Assembly (NCBI GenBank): GCA_014526335.1
Contig: JACTAT010000340.1
Location: 612,346 to 676,345, forward strand
Direction: 5' to 3'
Origin: Chrysaora quinquecirrha
Taxonomy: Eukaryota > Cnidaria > Scyphozoa > Semaeostomeae > Pelagiidae
Length of the DNA: 64,000 nt
Shown: positions 34,085-46,108 of the stretch, piece by piece
How positions within the stretch are numbered: the stretch's first letter is position 1
How the letters are laid out: every line of letters starts with the position of its first letter
Translations under genes and position numbers: made by a program
The notes under the pieces: model-generated
Databases searched by the model: none
Told to the model about the DNA's origin: nothing
The model's input: only the letters and a program-made list of their open reading frames with translations

Positions 34085-34930
34085 GTGTAATCTCAAGTGA
34101 TTTTAAAAACTGCAAGCAATTTTTGGAGAGAGAATGAGAGCAGAGCTGTGGTTGCAATTTGTTGCAATTAGCTTCTCTCTCAAAACGAAAGATAACTACA
34201 ATAAACTTCCTGTTGTTATTTTTTTTGTAAATTTTCGTGATATTTTCGTGATATGAACCCGAGAGGAAAATCACAACGCACAGACTTTGAAATGCTAGGG
34301 ACTTTAAGGAATGCTAACAATTAAGGAAGTATGCTTACCTATAAAACACGTAGACGCATCTATATAGATTATATATATACATGTTACCAAAGCAATTTTT
34401 GGAAAGAGAATTAGAGCAGAGCTGTGGTTGCAATTTGATGGAATTAGCTTGTCTCTCAAAACGAGAGATAATTACAGTAAACTTCCAGTTGTTATATTTT
34501 TTGCAAATTTTCGTGATATTTTCGTGATATGAACCCGAGAGGAAAATCACAACGCACAGACGTTGAAATGCTAGGGACTTTAAGGAATGCTAACATTTAA
34601 GGAAGTATGCATACCTATAAAACACGTAAACGTATTTATATAGATTATATAGATACATGTTACCAAAGCAATTTTTGGAGAGAGAATTAGAGCAGAGCTG
34701 TGGTTGCAATTTGTTGTAATTTGCTTCTCTCTCAAAACGAGAGATAATTACAGTAAACTTCCAGTTGTTATATTTTTTGCAAATTTTCGTGATATTTTCG
34801 TGATATGAACCCGAGAGGAAAATCACAACGCACAGACTTTGAAATGCTAGGGACTTTAAGGAATGCTAACAATTAAGGAAGTATGCTTACCTATAAAACA
34901 CGTAGACGCATCTATATAGATTATATAGAT
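34085..34930 (-). repeat. 276-bp tandem repeat, three copies and a partial
   Basis: The markers 'gaggaaaatcacaacgcac' lie at exactly 276-bp spacing (34263, 34539, 34815). Each minus-strand copy keeps a 53-residue start MIFLSGSYHENITKI. Differences are mainly single bases. The first copy has a different left part. Confidence 0.9.
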
Positions 34931-35754
34931 ACATGTTATCAAGAAAAGACGAAAAGAAATATACTAAAATTTTCGAGTTTCCCAAGAGAAACGTTGAAAA
35001 AAGGTTTTGTGTATTTATTTTCGTCTTGTCTTTACTTAACTATATATTTAGAAAATTAGCTTATGTATTCTTGTTCCCAGCAGGATCTATATACGTACGT
35101 ACGTGTTACTCACGTATTTCCCACGAGTTACTAACGTGTTACTAGGAAGAGCAAAATGCCTTTCAGTAAAAGTTCACGTGTTACCACGAGTTACTGCTAA
35201 AAAATAAAAAAATGTAAAGAAGCAATAATTTTTTCTATATTTAGAGAGTAACTCCTGGGTAACACGTGGGTAACAGGACGGAAACGGATAATGTGGAATT
35301 GCACCCTCATCTCAGAAATCCATTAAATTATTACAGAGTTATATGATTGTGGTAATTAAAAATTTTTCTGAATTGTTTTGAAAAATTCCTATCAGTCACT
35401 TTGGCCCTGGACGTCCCTGGAAGACGTCCCTACCCACCCAAATTGGTATGCAGAAATGGTCAACCAAAGTGTGAAACCCATTTATCTGTTGAGCTCATAG
35501 CTTCTCATTGTCATTTACGAAATAGAAAATGGTCTTCACTTCAGATTATTCTGACTCCAAATTACAAGTCTTTCATTCTTTTAAGACAATCGTTCGCAAA
35601 AAATATTGAGACTTAAGTCAATTGTTGCGAACTGCACAACTTTTTGGCATTTTGTCCTATCTTGTGTCTACCCACCACCCTCCAAGTAATGTTGTTGTTA
35701 GCAGAAGTATTGTGCCGCAAAATTTCAACTTGATGACCAACAACTTTGCTCTTA

Positions 35755-37239
35755 GTCCAGAGGGCGAATGGGGAGCATTACCACCTGAGCTGGGACTTAA
35801 TGGGATAAACATTTTCTGGGTCACTTTTTGGCGTAGATTGCAAATCTGGATGTTGATCGGTGATTCTGGGGGGCTTTTCGGAGATACAGGGGGGTTTTGG
35901 AGAAATAGAGAGGGACTTATTTATTCGTAATGATAGCAGTCCTTTTAGCAACAAGAGCCAGGGGGCTATTCTTGGCCAACAAATTCAATCAAATCGTGGA
36001 TGGATAAAGACTCTTATTAAAGGGGTTACATTGGTGGGATCGCTGGGTTAGTTTGGGGGGCTGTGGGTTTAGAGCGAAGCGTTCAATAGGAAGGCACGCA
36101 CTTCTAGTCCGGTCTGAAAGCACAACAATAGTGCAAAATATGATACCAGCATTAAAATTTCACAAAATATGCAGTTTGAGTCGTATAAAACGATCCAAAA
36201 CAGACCCAAGCTCAAAAATGCCCCTATGATCTATTTTTAGAACAGGGGGCTTAGCCCCAGTCCTCAGAATGATGAAATCGATTTTGGAGTCACTGGTTAC
36301 CGGTATAACCATGAAATTTAGTATTCCTAAGTAAATTGACCTGTAAAATACCATAAAAATCAAATGAGGCCAAGACCATATAACCTCCTAAATCAATTTT
36401 ACGGTTATGAGGATTGGGATCGAGCCCCCTGTTCTAGATAAAGAAAATAGGGTAATTTATCGACCTGATTTGATGTTCATGATATTGTACAGGTCAATTT
36501 ACTTACGAATACTAAATTTCATGGTTATACAGGCAATATATCTTCCTTAATCAATTTTACGGTTTCGAGGACTGGGACTGAGCCCCCTGTTCTAAATATA
36601 GAAAATAGGTTACTTTATTGGCCTCATTTGATTTTTATGGTATTTTACAGGTCAATTTACTTAGGAATACTAAATTTCATGGTTATACCGGTAACCAGTG
36701 ACTCCAAAATCGATTTCATCATTCTGAGGACTGGGGCTAAGCCCCCTGTTCTAAAAATAGATCATAGGGGCATTTTTGAGCTTGGGTCTGTTTTGGATCG
36801 TTTTATACGACTCAAACTGCATATTTTGTGAAATTTTAATGCTGGTATCATATTTTGCACTATTGTTGTGCTTTCAGACCGGACTAGAAGTGCGTGCCTT
36901 CCTATTGAACGCTTCGCTCTAAACCCACAGCCCCCCCAAACTAACCCAGCGATCCCACCAATGTAACCCCTTTAATAAGAGTCTTTATTCATCCACAATT
37001 TGATTGAATTTGTTGGCCAAGAATAGCCCCCTGGCTCTTGTTGATAAAAGGACTGCTATCATTACGAATAAATAAGTCCCTCTCTATTTCTCCCAAAACC
37101 CCCCTGTATCTCCGAAAAGCCCCCCAGAATCACCGATCAACATCCAGATTCGCAATCTACGCCAAAAAGTGACCCAGAAAATGTTTATCCCATAAAGTCC
37201 CAGCTCAGGTGGTAATGCTCCCCATTCACCCTCTGGACT
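35755..37239. repeat. Large inverted repeat, ~618-bp arms, 248-bp centre
   Basis: The arms are nearly identical. The 67-residue frames at 36363-36160 (minus) and 36831-36628 (plus) translate the same. The sum of paired positions is constant (72994 and 72993), so there are almost no indels. The centre has two direct ~145-bp units related to the inner arm ends ('gagccccctgttcta'). Confidence 0.92.
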
Positions 37240-37429
37240 ATCTGTAGGGGGGAGGGGAATCATTTTCTCATTTTCTAATGAAGAGTGTCATAATTTTTGT
37301 AAAGGATTGTCTGAATTTCAGAAAATTCATTGAAGGGTTCCCTACTCTATGAGTTGCGGTTTTGTTTTGTAATTTCTATTCGGCTACTATTATTTACCAG
37401 GGCAGAGGAATAGAATATAACTTTTTACC

Positions 37430-37711
37430 TTGACACCCAAGATGCGGGTGAACATTAGTACCAGTTTAGCCTTGGAAAGACAAGATGCCACTCATCTGCC
37501 TTTTGACTTGGTGCCTTTTAACTTGCAGCCTTCTGAACTTTTGCTAGAGTCCGGGGAGGTTGTGGGATGCCATTGGGAGCTAACCTCCCCGGACTCTAGC
37601 GAAAGTTCAGAAGGCTGCAAGTTAAAAGCACCAAGTCAAAAGGCAGATGAGTGGTATCTTGTCTTTCCAAGGCTAAACTGGTACTAATTTTCACCCGCAT
37701 CGCGGGTGTCA
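37430..37711. repeat. Foldback palindrome with TCCGGGGAGGTT core
   Basis: Arms of about 130 bp meet around a short loop at 37560-37580. The ends carry GATGCGGGTGAA and TTCACCCGCATC. It leads directly into the hairpin triplet at 37690-37787. Confidence 0.9.
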
Positions 37712-37787
37712 AGGTAAAAACTCACCCGCATTGCGGGTGTCAAGGCAAAAAGCTCGCCCGCATGCGGGCGTCAAGTTAAAAAGCTAG
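37690..37787 (+). repeat. Three ~31-bp hairpin repeats ending in CTAG
   Basis: CACCCGCATCGCGGGTGTCA, CACCCGCATTGCGGGTGTCA and CGCCCGCATGCGGGCGTCA follow one another with AAGGTAAAAA-type spacers. The last is followed by AAGTTAAAAAG and CTAG|T. It could be a Helitron 3' end with extra hairpins, or an internal hairpin array. Confidence 0.65.
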
Positions 37788-37867
37788 TCTACTTGTAATG
37801 GTAACCACATAAGAGAACTGATAAAAAGGTATTGATAACTGTGGACAAAATTGATAATTGATAACTG

Positions 37868-38060
37868 TGGACAAAAAATGATTATTATCATCATCATCAT
37901 CATCATCATAGGTATCATCACCGTCAAAATCATCATTATCGCCATCATCAGCTATAACATTATAATCACCATTAGAATCATCCTCATCATTATCATCATA
38001 ATACTCATCAGATCATCATCATCATCATCACCATCATGCCATCAAAATCATAATAATAAT
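37868..38060. repeat. ATC microsatellite
   Basis: Imperfect (ATC)n and (ATT)n. The ORF across it is Ile/Ser low complexity. Confidence 0.9.
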
Positions 38061-38400
38061 AATTGCTGCGTAAGTTCGAAAATCCTATCCCTATCATATT
38101 GCAGACTTTGATTTTAAATGTCCTTCATGAACAATAAATATCTCACTATATCGGAAGGATTTTCATTTTGAGTGTTTGTGCTCTGAAATTTAAACGGCCA
38201 ATTCAACATGAAACCCGAAAAATTTATGACCTCTTAGTAGTGTTTCATATGCATTGAAACAGTAAAACACAAAGTTTAGCATGGCGACTTTTCGAAATAA
38301 TCAAATCAAGAACTCTTCTTGAAAACAGAAAGAATATTAGCAAAATTCCAAAATGAATAACAGTCTCCTAGTGTCCTTTGACGTCATTTGACCCCTGAAA
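38060..38400 (+). repeat. Dispersed repeat family R (copy)
   Basis: Homologous to 11.9 and 30.9 kb ('tccttcatgaa', 'caagaactcttcttgaaaac'). It adjoins the MULE-like element. Confidence 0.55.
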
Positions 38401-38402
38401 AC

Positions 38403-39085
38403 GTGAAGAAGTACTTACAAAAAAACGCGAAACAACCAGAAATTGCCCAAAACCAGCCAAAAGCACTCAAAACGAACCATAACCTGATGAAAAGCACCGA
38501 AAACCACCCAGAAATGTCCAATTCACCTGGAATCATCAATTAAGTGCCATAAAATCCTTGAAAAATTACCAGAAACTCTCATGTTCTTTGAAATTTCATT
38601 CTTAACTCTTAAAATTCTACTTTCGTCTTGGGACTTTTGTTGACATAAAAAGCTTTTACATCCCTGGAGTCGGAAAAGCCCTTTTTCGTTCACAACAGTA
38701 CTATAGTATTGTATTTGAGCGTGAAGTTCAGAGATAGAAACAATCACACGCTGCCAATAAATATACCGTTGGGAAAGGTATCCATTGTCTGGAAAGCGTG
38801 TTTCATTTCACCCTGAGAGTTGCACGCAAGAGATTTAATCTGAAAGTAAGTAACAAAGAGCATTTTTCACGTTATTGGCCCAAAGGGAAAAGATAATTTG
38901 CTACACAGCGATGATATTTTGCTATAATCTGAGTATTTTGAGGGTCTTCTTGCCCCTAATAAATGACGATAACTATTTTTGGATAATTTTAGGTGGTGTT
39001 TGTCGATATTAATTCGATCATGGGTCGTTTTGGGTGATTCTGGTTGGTTTTGGCTCCTTTTGGGTGGTTCCGCATTTTAGTATGC
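38403..39085. mobile_element. MULE-like TIR element, second copy
   Basis: The left end has TACTTACAAAAAAACGCG. The right end, inverted, reads TACTAAAATGCGGAACCACC. The interior ('tttgagggtcttcttgcccc') matches the element at 1170-2151 ('tttgaggggctttctgcccc'). The ends are more diverged and no target duplication is clear. Confidence 0.7.
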
Positions 39086-39351
39086 AGGACAAACTTTCGC
39101 AGGGCAAAGAAAGCACTGCTCTCGTAGTGAAAAGAACATAATAGATGGCCGCCATGAAAATCAAAACTTTTTTGAGCCGAGAGAAAATTGAAATTTTAAC
39201 CAACTTCTAGGTTTCAAAGCTTAGCAAAATCTTAAAACAGTGTCCGGCAAGAAACGGGATCGATTCAAGAAAGAAGCGCATTTCTAGCTGGCCTGGAGAA
39301 AAAGCCTTTGCTGTTGAATCGAGCAAAGGGCCATAACAATCAGGACCACCG
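39086..39351 (-). mobile_element. Helitron-like family B segment, 5' end lost
   Basis: Matches 14785-15030 closely. At 39351 it is cut and joined to the ACCACCGCC segment of the next unit, so the TCTCTATTACTAAT start is missing. Confidence 0.5.
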
Positions 39352-39414
39352 CCTCTGATGAACTCCACCAATAACAACTTCCACCTAAAAGGCACTAAGC
39401 ATGACGGTGGCTAT

Positions 39415-40035
39415 ATTTGCTGTTAATCTAAATCTTAATCTTAATGTTAATGTTAGTCTAGTGTTAATCTTTGTCTTCAACTTAAATGGAATCTTAATCT
39501 TAACTTCTACCTGAATTGGAGTCTTAACCTTAATTTTAATCTTAATGTTAATCTTAATTAGAATCTGAATCTTAATTTTAATCTTAATCTTACTCTTAAT
39601 CTTAATCTGCATGTAAATCTTAATCTTACTGTTAGGAAATATTGAAAACAATCTTCATATTAGTCTTAGTCTAAGTATTCGTGATTAAGTGAAAATCCTC
39701 CTACAGAAAACAATCGGGCACCTGGTCGTTGGTGCCTCATGAGGACCACCGCCTCCAATGAACTCCACCAATAACAACTTTCACCTAAAAGGCACTGCGC
39801 ATTGAGGTGGCTATATTTGCTGTTAATCTAAATCTTGATCTTAATCTTAATGTAAGTCTAGTCTTAATGTTAGTCTTCAACTGAAATGGAATCTTAATCT
39901 TAACTTCTTATTGAATTGGAATCTTAACCTTAATCTTAATCTAACTGTTAATCTTATTTCGAGTCTGAATCTTAATTTTAATCTTAGTCTTACTCTTAAT
40001 CTTAATCTTAGTCTTAGTAATCTTAATATTAGTCT
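39415..40035 (-). repeat. Degenerate (TTAAGA)n arrays
   Basis: Two blocks (39415-39670 and 39825-40035), each beginning after a 'tatatttgctgttaatc' segment. Confidence 0.8.
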
Positions 40036-41450
40036 GTGTTAGTCTTGGCCTAAGTATCAGTCTCTCATTTTTGAACTGAAATTTAAAGTTATTCCTAATT
40101 TGGAAACTGAAGCTCAATTTCAAATCGGCTTAATCTGAACCTTTATGTTAATCTTGATGTAAATCTGAAATAACATTGAAACTTAAAATTAATATTAATG
40201 TTGTTGGTTATCACAACATGCAATAATGTCAATCTCAAACTTTATCATCGTCTTAATTCATCTTCATACTCTTAGATGCCGAATAAATGTCCCCCATTTA
40301 CTAATTTTGAGTTTTCCCCCACCCCAGACCTTATTACGACCCCCATTTGTTAATTTATGAAAAAACTATTTCACTTATGAAAGGGTTAAACTACATTTCT
40401 TAATTTTCCCCCAGCCTGGGACCTTATTAGGACCCCCTGCTTATTAAATTTTTGAACCCCCCTTGTTTATTTGGACCCCCCGTTTATTTTTTAACTAAGA
40501 TTATTTGCCTTTATGTTATTATTAGTAAAAGTGAAATTAATCGTTAATTTAAAATTAATTCTAATATTATTATAAATTCTTCAGCTGCAATAAAACTTGA
40601 AATTGAAATGAAAGATGAAATTAGATAGAATTGAAATAAAAACAAAATGGAATGAAAGTCTGTGTCAGGAGATAAATGGAAAATAAATTAATAATGGAAA
40701 AGAAATGAGAGAAAATAGATCTACAGATTTGCACCATTCCAAAAAGCCTTCTAATTTTGTCGAAGCGACTTTAAGACATTGAAAAGATTTGTAAACTATT
40801 AAAATCACAAAAACAAAAACACCATAACTTTTCCCTTGAGGGGACTTAAACTCCTGAACTTAAACTTAAAGTTATTCTTAATTTGTAAAGTGAAGCTTAT
40901 TTTCAAATTAGTCTTAATCTGAACCTTTATGTTAATTTTGATGTAAATCTGAAATAACATTGAAACTTAAAATTAATGTTAATGTTGTTCTTAATTGCTA
41001 CATGCAATAATGTGAATCTCAAACTTTATTCATCTTCGCACTCTTAGATTCCAAATAAACGTCCCCCCCGTTTATTAATTTTGAGTTTTTCCCCCACCAC
41101 CGGACCTTATTAGGACCCCCCATTTATTAATTTTCAAAGAAACAATTTCACTTCTGAAAGGATCAAACTACCTTTAATAATTTCCCCCCACCCCCGGACC
41201 TGAAAAGGACCCCCTGTTTATTAAATTTTGGAAAAATTTACCACCCCCCCTGTTTATTTGGACCCTCCGTTTATTTGGTACCTAAGAGTATTTGCCTTAA
41301 TGTTAATATTTGTAAAAGTGAAATGAATCTTTAATTGAAAATAAATTTTAATGTTCCAAAAAGCCTTCTAGTTTTGTCAAAGTGTCTTTAAGTCATTGAA
41401 AAGAATTGTAAATTATGTAAATCACAAAAACAAAAAGCCCAAAATTTGCC

Positions 41451-41519
41451 CTTGAGGGGATTTGAACTCCAGGCATTCTAGGTGGCAGGCAAGCATTTAA
41501 CAACTCGGCTATACAGCCA
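41451..41519 (-). other. tRNA-like module (type 2)
   Basis: Minus-strand TGTATAGCCGAGTTGTTAAA and GGAGTTCAAATCCCC (good B box). Confidence 0.6.
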
Positions 41520-41719
41520 TATTGCTTAGTTGACGATAATCTCCTAGTGGTCCTAATATTCATGGAAGGGAACAACAAAACACATTAAAAAATTATGTCT
41601 AACAAACTTGAAAATTACACCAAATGCAAATTTTAGTTACCAGACGTCTCCTCGGCCTTTTGAAAACATTTCCAACACGAAAATAACAGAAAGAAAAAAT
41701 TTCGCAAGAAAAGATTTTC

Positions 41720-41797
41720 TCCTGAGGGGAGTCGAACTCCCAACTCTTGATTTCTGGTCAAGAGACACGCCGCCTTACCGACTGGGCTACCGTGCCA
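41720..41797 (-). other. tRNA-like module (type 1), best preserved
   Basis: Minus-strand GGTAGCCCAGTCGGTAAGGC (A box), a 7-bp anticodon-like stem (CTCTTGA and TCAAGAG) and GGGAGTTCGACTCCCC (B box and T arm). The 5' GGCACGG lacks its complement at the 3' end (CTCAGGAG), so it is not a functional tRNA. Confidence 0.65.
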
Positions 41798-42069
41798 TCT
41801 TGCCTTTGAGTGATAATCCTCATATGGAGAACAATCGGGCAATTGCTAAAACAGGCACCAATGACGCACTTCAAAGAAGGGTTAGCCCCAATTACCCCAG
41901 AGACTTTAGCAGAGACGGAAAAACGAAGGAGTTTTGGCTCGCCTACCCCACGGGCGGCAGGATCGCGCGAAAATTGCGTCTCGGAAACACGAAGGACCTT
42001 CCCGGGCGGATTTGAACAAAAAGGTGACTTAATCCGTTTTCTTGTTTTAGTATATAACATGGTATTAAT

Positions 42070-42169
42070 ATTCACCCGCATCACAGGTGTCAAGGTAAAA
42101 ACTCACCTGCATTGCGGGTGTCAAGGTAAAAAGCTCGCCCGCATCGCGGGCGTCAAGTTAGAAAGCTAG
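42070..42169 (+). repeat. Hairpin triplet ending in CTAG (second copy)
   Basis: Three CACCCGCAT..GCGGGTG-type hairpins, the last CGCCCGCATCGCGGGCG, then 12-13 nt and CTAG at 42166-42169, followed by TCTACTTGTAATGG as in the other copies. Confidence 0.65.
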
Positions 42170-42379
42170 TCTACTTGTAATGGTAAACCCATTGGAGAAT
42201 TGATGAAACGGTATTGCTCTAAAGTGCCAAATAAATGTGCCCCCCATTTATTAATTTTTAGATTTTTTCCCCACCCACACGGACCTTATTAGGAACCCCT
42301 ATTCATTAAATTTTTGAAAAACTTCCCACCGCCCCCCCCCATTTATTTGGCACCTTAGAGTATACTGTGGACAAAAAAA

Positions 42380-42445
42380 GAATGTTATTGTTATCATCAT
42401 CACAATCATAAGTATGGTCATCATCATTATCGTCATCATCACCAT
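42380..42445. repeat. ATC microsatellite
   Basis: Short imperfect (ATC)n. Confidence 0.85.
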
Positions 42446-42519
42446 TGTGAGCAAGTGAACATGGAGGTGATGGATATCATTGACTGTCTTCCATCTACTT
42501 ATACTATAATGTAACAAAA

Positions 42520-42850
42520 TGTTAATATGACCTGTCTGCACTTGAAATTCTATTACATGCAGAATTACTGCTTGGTAAGTTCAAAAATCCTCCCACATCC
42601 CACAGAAAACTCCAAAACTTCAATTTCACATCATCATCTTCATCATCATCATCATCATCATCTTCATCATCATCATGATCACAATCATCACAATCGTCAT
42701 CATCATTATAACCATACCATAGTGAGCAAGTGGTATACATAGAGAAAACTCTAAAGCTTCAATTTAAAATGTCCTTCATAAGAAAAAAATATTCTTCTCA
42801 TTAAATGTCGACTTTTTTGTGTTTGAACTCTGACCTTTTCCGAGGGGCAT
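42520..42850 (+). repeat. Dispersed repeat family R (copy)
   Basis: Matches 11.56-11.78 and 46.80-47.03 kb and is interrupted by an ATC tract at 42625-42715. Confidence 0.55.
42625..42715. repeat. ATC microsatellite
   Basis: (ATC)n with CTTC variants, inserted in or expanded within family R. Confidence 0.9.
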
Positions 42851-43989
42851 TTCACGGCCTGATTGCAGAATGCAGGGCCACGAACATTTTGGCCTTGTAG
42901 GCGGCCTACAGCCTACAGGATCATTATGATTGTTTGATAAAACAATAAGTATTTCTTTGTTAATAATAGAACTGCAAAGAACAATAAGCAGTTATGCCCG
43001 AATGAGAAGGTTGATGTATTGTTCTCATCTTATGTTAGTTTGAGAGAATGGCGGACCTTCCAGTTTCGATGCAACGGAAAACTTGTTGATTACTGAAAAA
43101 GATATGATTATGGCGTCAATGTGCACGGCTCTGACTATTGTAATTCCATAAACACTAAATGTAACCTACACCATCAGTAATATTTTCAAGTTCAATGCTT
43201 AGTATTGATTGATTATTTCCCCGTTTCTTGCAGAAGCACTTTTCCCACCAGGTTTACTCTAACTAGATAGCCTAATGCTAATGCTATTTCGCGGCTACAC
43301 AGATATCAGAAGTGCAAAGAAATAATGAACAACTTACCCATGTCCAAGACATACAAGGATCTTGTGAGAGTGATTCATTTTTATCAGAACAGAGAATTGC
43401 AACACATTTATCACACTCAGTGAAGACTAACGAGGCCTAACGTAAACAAACATGCGATAAAAACATTTTGACATGCAAATTTTAATTGTAGCTGAACAAT
43501 GCCGTCTTTAAGGAATCAATTCCAATAGGACCTGAACAATGCCGTCTTTCAAGATTAAGGAATCACCCGTTCATGAAAAGACAAATTAGAGACAGCAGCA
43601 TAACAATGCCGCCTTTCGACATTAAGGAATCAGTTTCAATAGGAGCTGAACAATGCCGTCCTTCAACATTAAGGAATCACCCGTTTATCGAAAAAACAAA
43701 TTAGAGAGTTGCCCCTTACACAAATATAACCCATATATCCCGTTCATCAAATGTACTTATTAGAGAATTGCACCCTATACAAATATACGCCGTATTTCCA
43801 GACGACTTATTGGAGACTGACAAATTCAAAAGCTGGATATACAAATATACCCCATTAATTAAAAGGACAGACTAGAGAGTTGCACCCAACATAAATACGC
43901 CTCGTTTATCAAAAATGAGAGTCGGCCCCAATGCAAATATACGCAATAAGATTAGAGGATTACTCCCTTCTATGAATATACGCCATAAC

Positions 43990-44660
43990 AAATTTACCCC
44001 GTTTATCAAAAGGACAGACTAGAGAGTTGCCCCCAAGACAAATATACCCCGTTTATCAAAAGGACAGACTAAAGACTTGCCCCAACACAAATATACCCCG
44101 TTTATCAAAAGGACATACTAGAGACTTGCCCCCAACACAAATACACCCCGTTTATCAAAAGGACAGACTAGAGACTTCCCCAAAGACAAATACACCTCGT
44201 TTATCAAAAGGAAAGACTAGAGACTTGCCCCCAACACAAATACACCTCGTTTATCAAAAGGACAGACTAGAGACTTCCCCAAAGACAAATACACCTCGTT
44301 TATCAAAAGGACAGACTAGAGACTTGCCCTCAAGACAAATACACCTCGTTTATCAAAAGGAAAGACTAGAGACTTGCCCCCAACACAAATATACCCCGTT
44401 TATCAAAAGGACAGACTAGAGACTTGCCCCCAACACAAATACACCTCGTTTATCAAAAGGACAGACTAGAGACTTCCCCAAAGACAAATACACCTCGTTT
44501 ATCAAAAGGAAAGACTAGAGACTTGCCCCCAACACAAATATACCCCGTTTATCAAAAGGAAAGACTAGAGACTTGCCCCCAACACAAATACACCTCGTTT
44601 ATCAAAAGGACAGACTAGAGACTTGCCCCCAAGACAAATATACCCCGTTTTTCAAAAGAT
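43990..44660 (+). repeat. 49/50-bp minisatellite
   Basis: Units of TTTATCAAAAGGACAGACTA, GAGACTTGCCCCCAACACAA and ATACACCTCG, about 13 copies, with a regular alternation of 49- and 50-bp variants (CTTCCCCAAAGAC against CTTGCCCCCAACAC). More diverged units extend left to about 43500. Confidence 0.93.
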
Positions 44661-44739
44661 TAGAGAATTGCTCCCTATATACTGTAAATATACGCCATAA
44701 CAAATATCACATATCTGGTATACCTGTGCCTTATTGCCA

Positions 44740-45410
44740 TGTAGGCTTGTAGGCTTGCAGGTTAGAGTATTATATCTCCCTATATGCTCTCGTGCTCATG
44801 TAGGCTTGTAGGCTTGTAGGCTAATAAAAATAAATATCTGCCCACAACTGGTATACCTGTGCCTTTGCCTTATTGCCATGTAGGCTTGTAGGCTGGTAGG
44901 CTCGGAAAAACATATGTCGGCACACAACTGGTATACCTGTGCCTTATTGCGCTGTAGGCTTGTAAGCTGTAGGCTAGGAAAAACATATCTCCCAATAATG
45001 TCTTCTTGCTATGTAGGCTTGTAGGCTTGTAGGCTAGGAAAAACATATCTCCCTATAATGCCCTCTTCCCATGTAGGCTTGTAGGCTTGTAGGCTCAGAA
45101 AAACGTATCTCCCTATAGGTGCTCTTCTCATGTAGGCTTGTAGGCTTGTAGGCTCAGAAAAACATATATCCCTATATGTGCTCTTCTCATGTAGGCTTGT
45201 AGGCTAGTAGGCTCAGAAAAACATATCTCCTTATATGTGCTCTTCTCATGTAGGCTTGTAGGCTAGTAGGCTCAGAAAAACATATCTCCCTATAGGTGCT
45301 CTTCTCATGTAGGCTTGTAGGCTTGTAGGCTGGGACAAACATACGTCGCCACACAACTGGTATACCCGTGCCTTATTGCGCTGTAGGCTTGTAGGCTGTA
45401 GGCTCGGCAA
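44740..45410 (+). repeat. 59-bp minisatellite with GTAGGCTT sub-repeats
   Basis: Strict 59-bp spacing in the right part (45122, 45181, 45240, 45299). Each unit has 'atgtaggcttgtaggcttg' plus a CAGAAAAACATATCTCCC segment. About 11 copies, more diverged on the left. Confidence 0.92.
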
Positions 45411-45654
45411 TCATATCACTCCATTCATAGATATACGCCCTGTGCTGTACTTGATGTACGCTTGTGGGCCTCTTACGCTAAGAAACACATTTTTACCGCA
45501 TTTCACTGGTCTACCTGTGCCTTCCACTCGGGTAGCCCTGTGGGCAGCACATATATATCTTCACCACGCAATATACATATGTTACATACATGTATTCCTG
45601 TAGGCTACAGGATTCCCAGGGACCTCTCTCCACTGGCCCTGCATTCTGCAATCG

Positions 45655-46105
45655 CTCCGTGGAATCAACAGCAGAAATAATATCCAACTTTTTGACAAAA
45701 TTTTAGGAGACATTTACAGCAAGACTTCCGAATAAAAAAATCGAGAACTTTTGCATATTTCCTCCATTTGAAATACTGAAATATTTTTAGGCCGAATGCC
45801 AGCTCAACAACATAAACAACGAATTAAGAAAAGACAAAAGAATCACTGTGCGTGTGGTGAGAGGAACAATAGATGGCCGCCATTAAAAAGGAAACTTTTT
45901 GAGGCCGAGATAAATCGAAATTTTCATCAACTTGCACTTCTCAAAAGATTTAGAAAAATACGGCGTGCACTACCTGGGCAGAAAGGGCTTTCATTAAAAA
46001 ATAAAGCGCATTTCTAGGTGGCCAGGACAGGAGCCTTTCTTGTTGAATCGAACAATGGATCATAACAATGGGGCAACCTGATTTGCATAACTGAATATTA
46101 GTAAT
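45655..46105 (-). mobile_element. Helitron-like family B segment
   Basis: Matches 14590-15067 in order ('ccaactttttga', 'gacatttacagcaagactt', 'aggccgaatgccagctcaac'). The 5' end is altered (TATATTACTAATATTC) and abuts the palindrome at 46109. Confidence 0.5.
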
Positions 46106-46108
46106 ATA

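Larger units (their letters stand above)
33773..37312. repeat. Nested inverted-repeat structure, 3.5 kb
   Basis: Three sets of arms are visible. Outer: 33773-33841 against 37244-37312. Second: 33845-33985 against 35632-35750. Third: 35755-36372 against 36621-37239. If arms 1 to 3 once formed one pair, the second arm has been moved or inverted together with the tandem block at 34.1-34.9 kb. No transposase is seen. Confidence 0.8.
39352..42056 (-). mobile_element. Composite Helitron-like region
   Basis: It starts within the ACCACCGCCTC segment without CTAG. That segment recurs at about 39745, so two partial units are fused. TCTTAA arrays, G/C homopolymer blocks (about 40290-40490 and 41060-41270) and a tRNA-like pair follow. 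It ends at TTTTAGTATATA, 4 bases short of the usual 5' terminus. Confidence 0.55.
42862..45654. mobile_element. TIR element filled by two minisatellites
   Basis: GATTGCAGAATGCAGGGCC near 42861 is repeated inverted near 45636-45654. Next to each is a CTGTAGGC-type segment. The right flank ('ggaatcaacagcagaaa') matches family B at 14.6 kb ('ggaatgaacagcagaaa'), which suggests insertion into that family. No transposase is visible. Confidence 0.6.

Noticed and set aside
37690..37787. CRISPR-like array of short palindromic repeats
   Set aside because: Spacers are not unique (AAGGTAAAAA-type), only three units occur, and the genome is eukaryotic.
41720..41797. Functional tRNA gene
   Set aside because: A and B boxes are present but the acceptor stem does not close and the copy lies in a repeated element.
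44027..44618. Open frames of 130 and 64 codons with QKDRLETSPKTN repeats
   Set aside because: They are the 49/50-bp minisatellite read through. The period is not a multiple of three and the frame changes identity between units.
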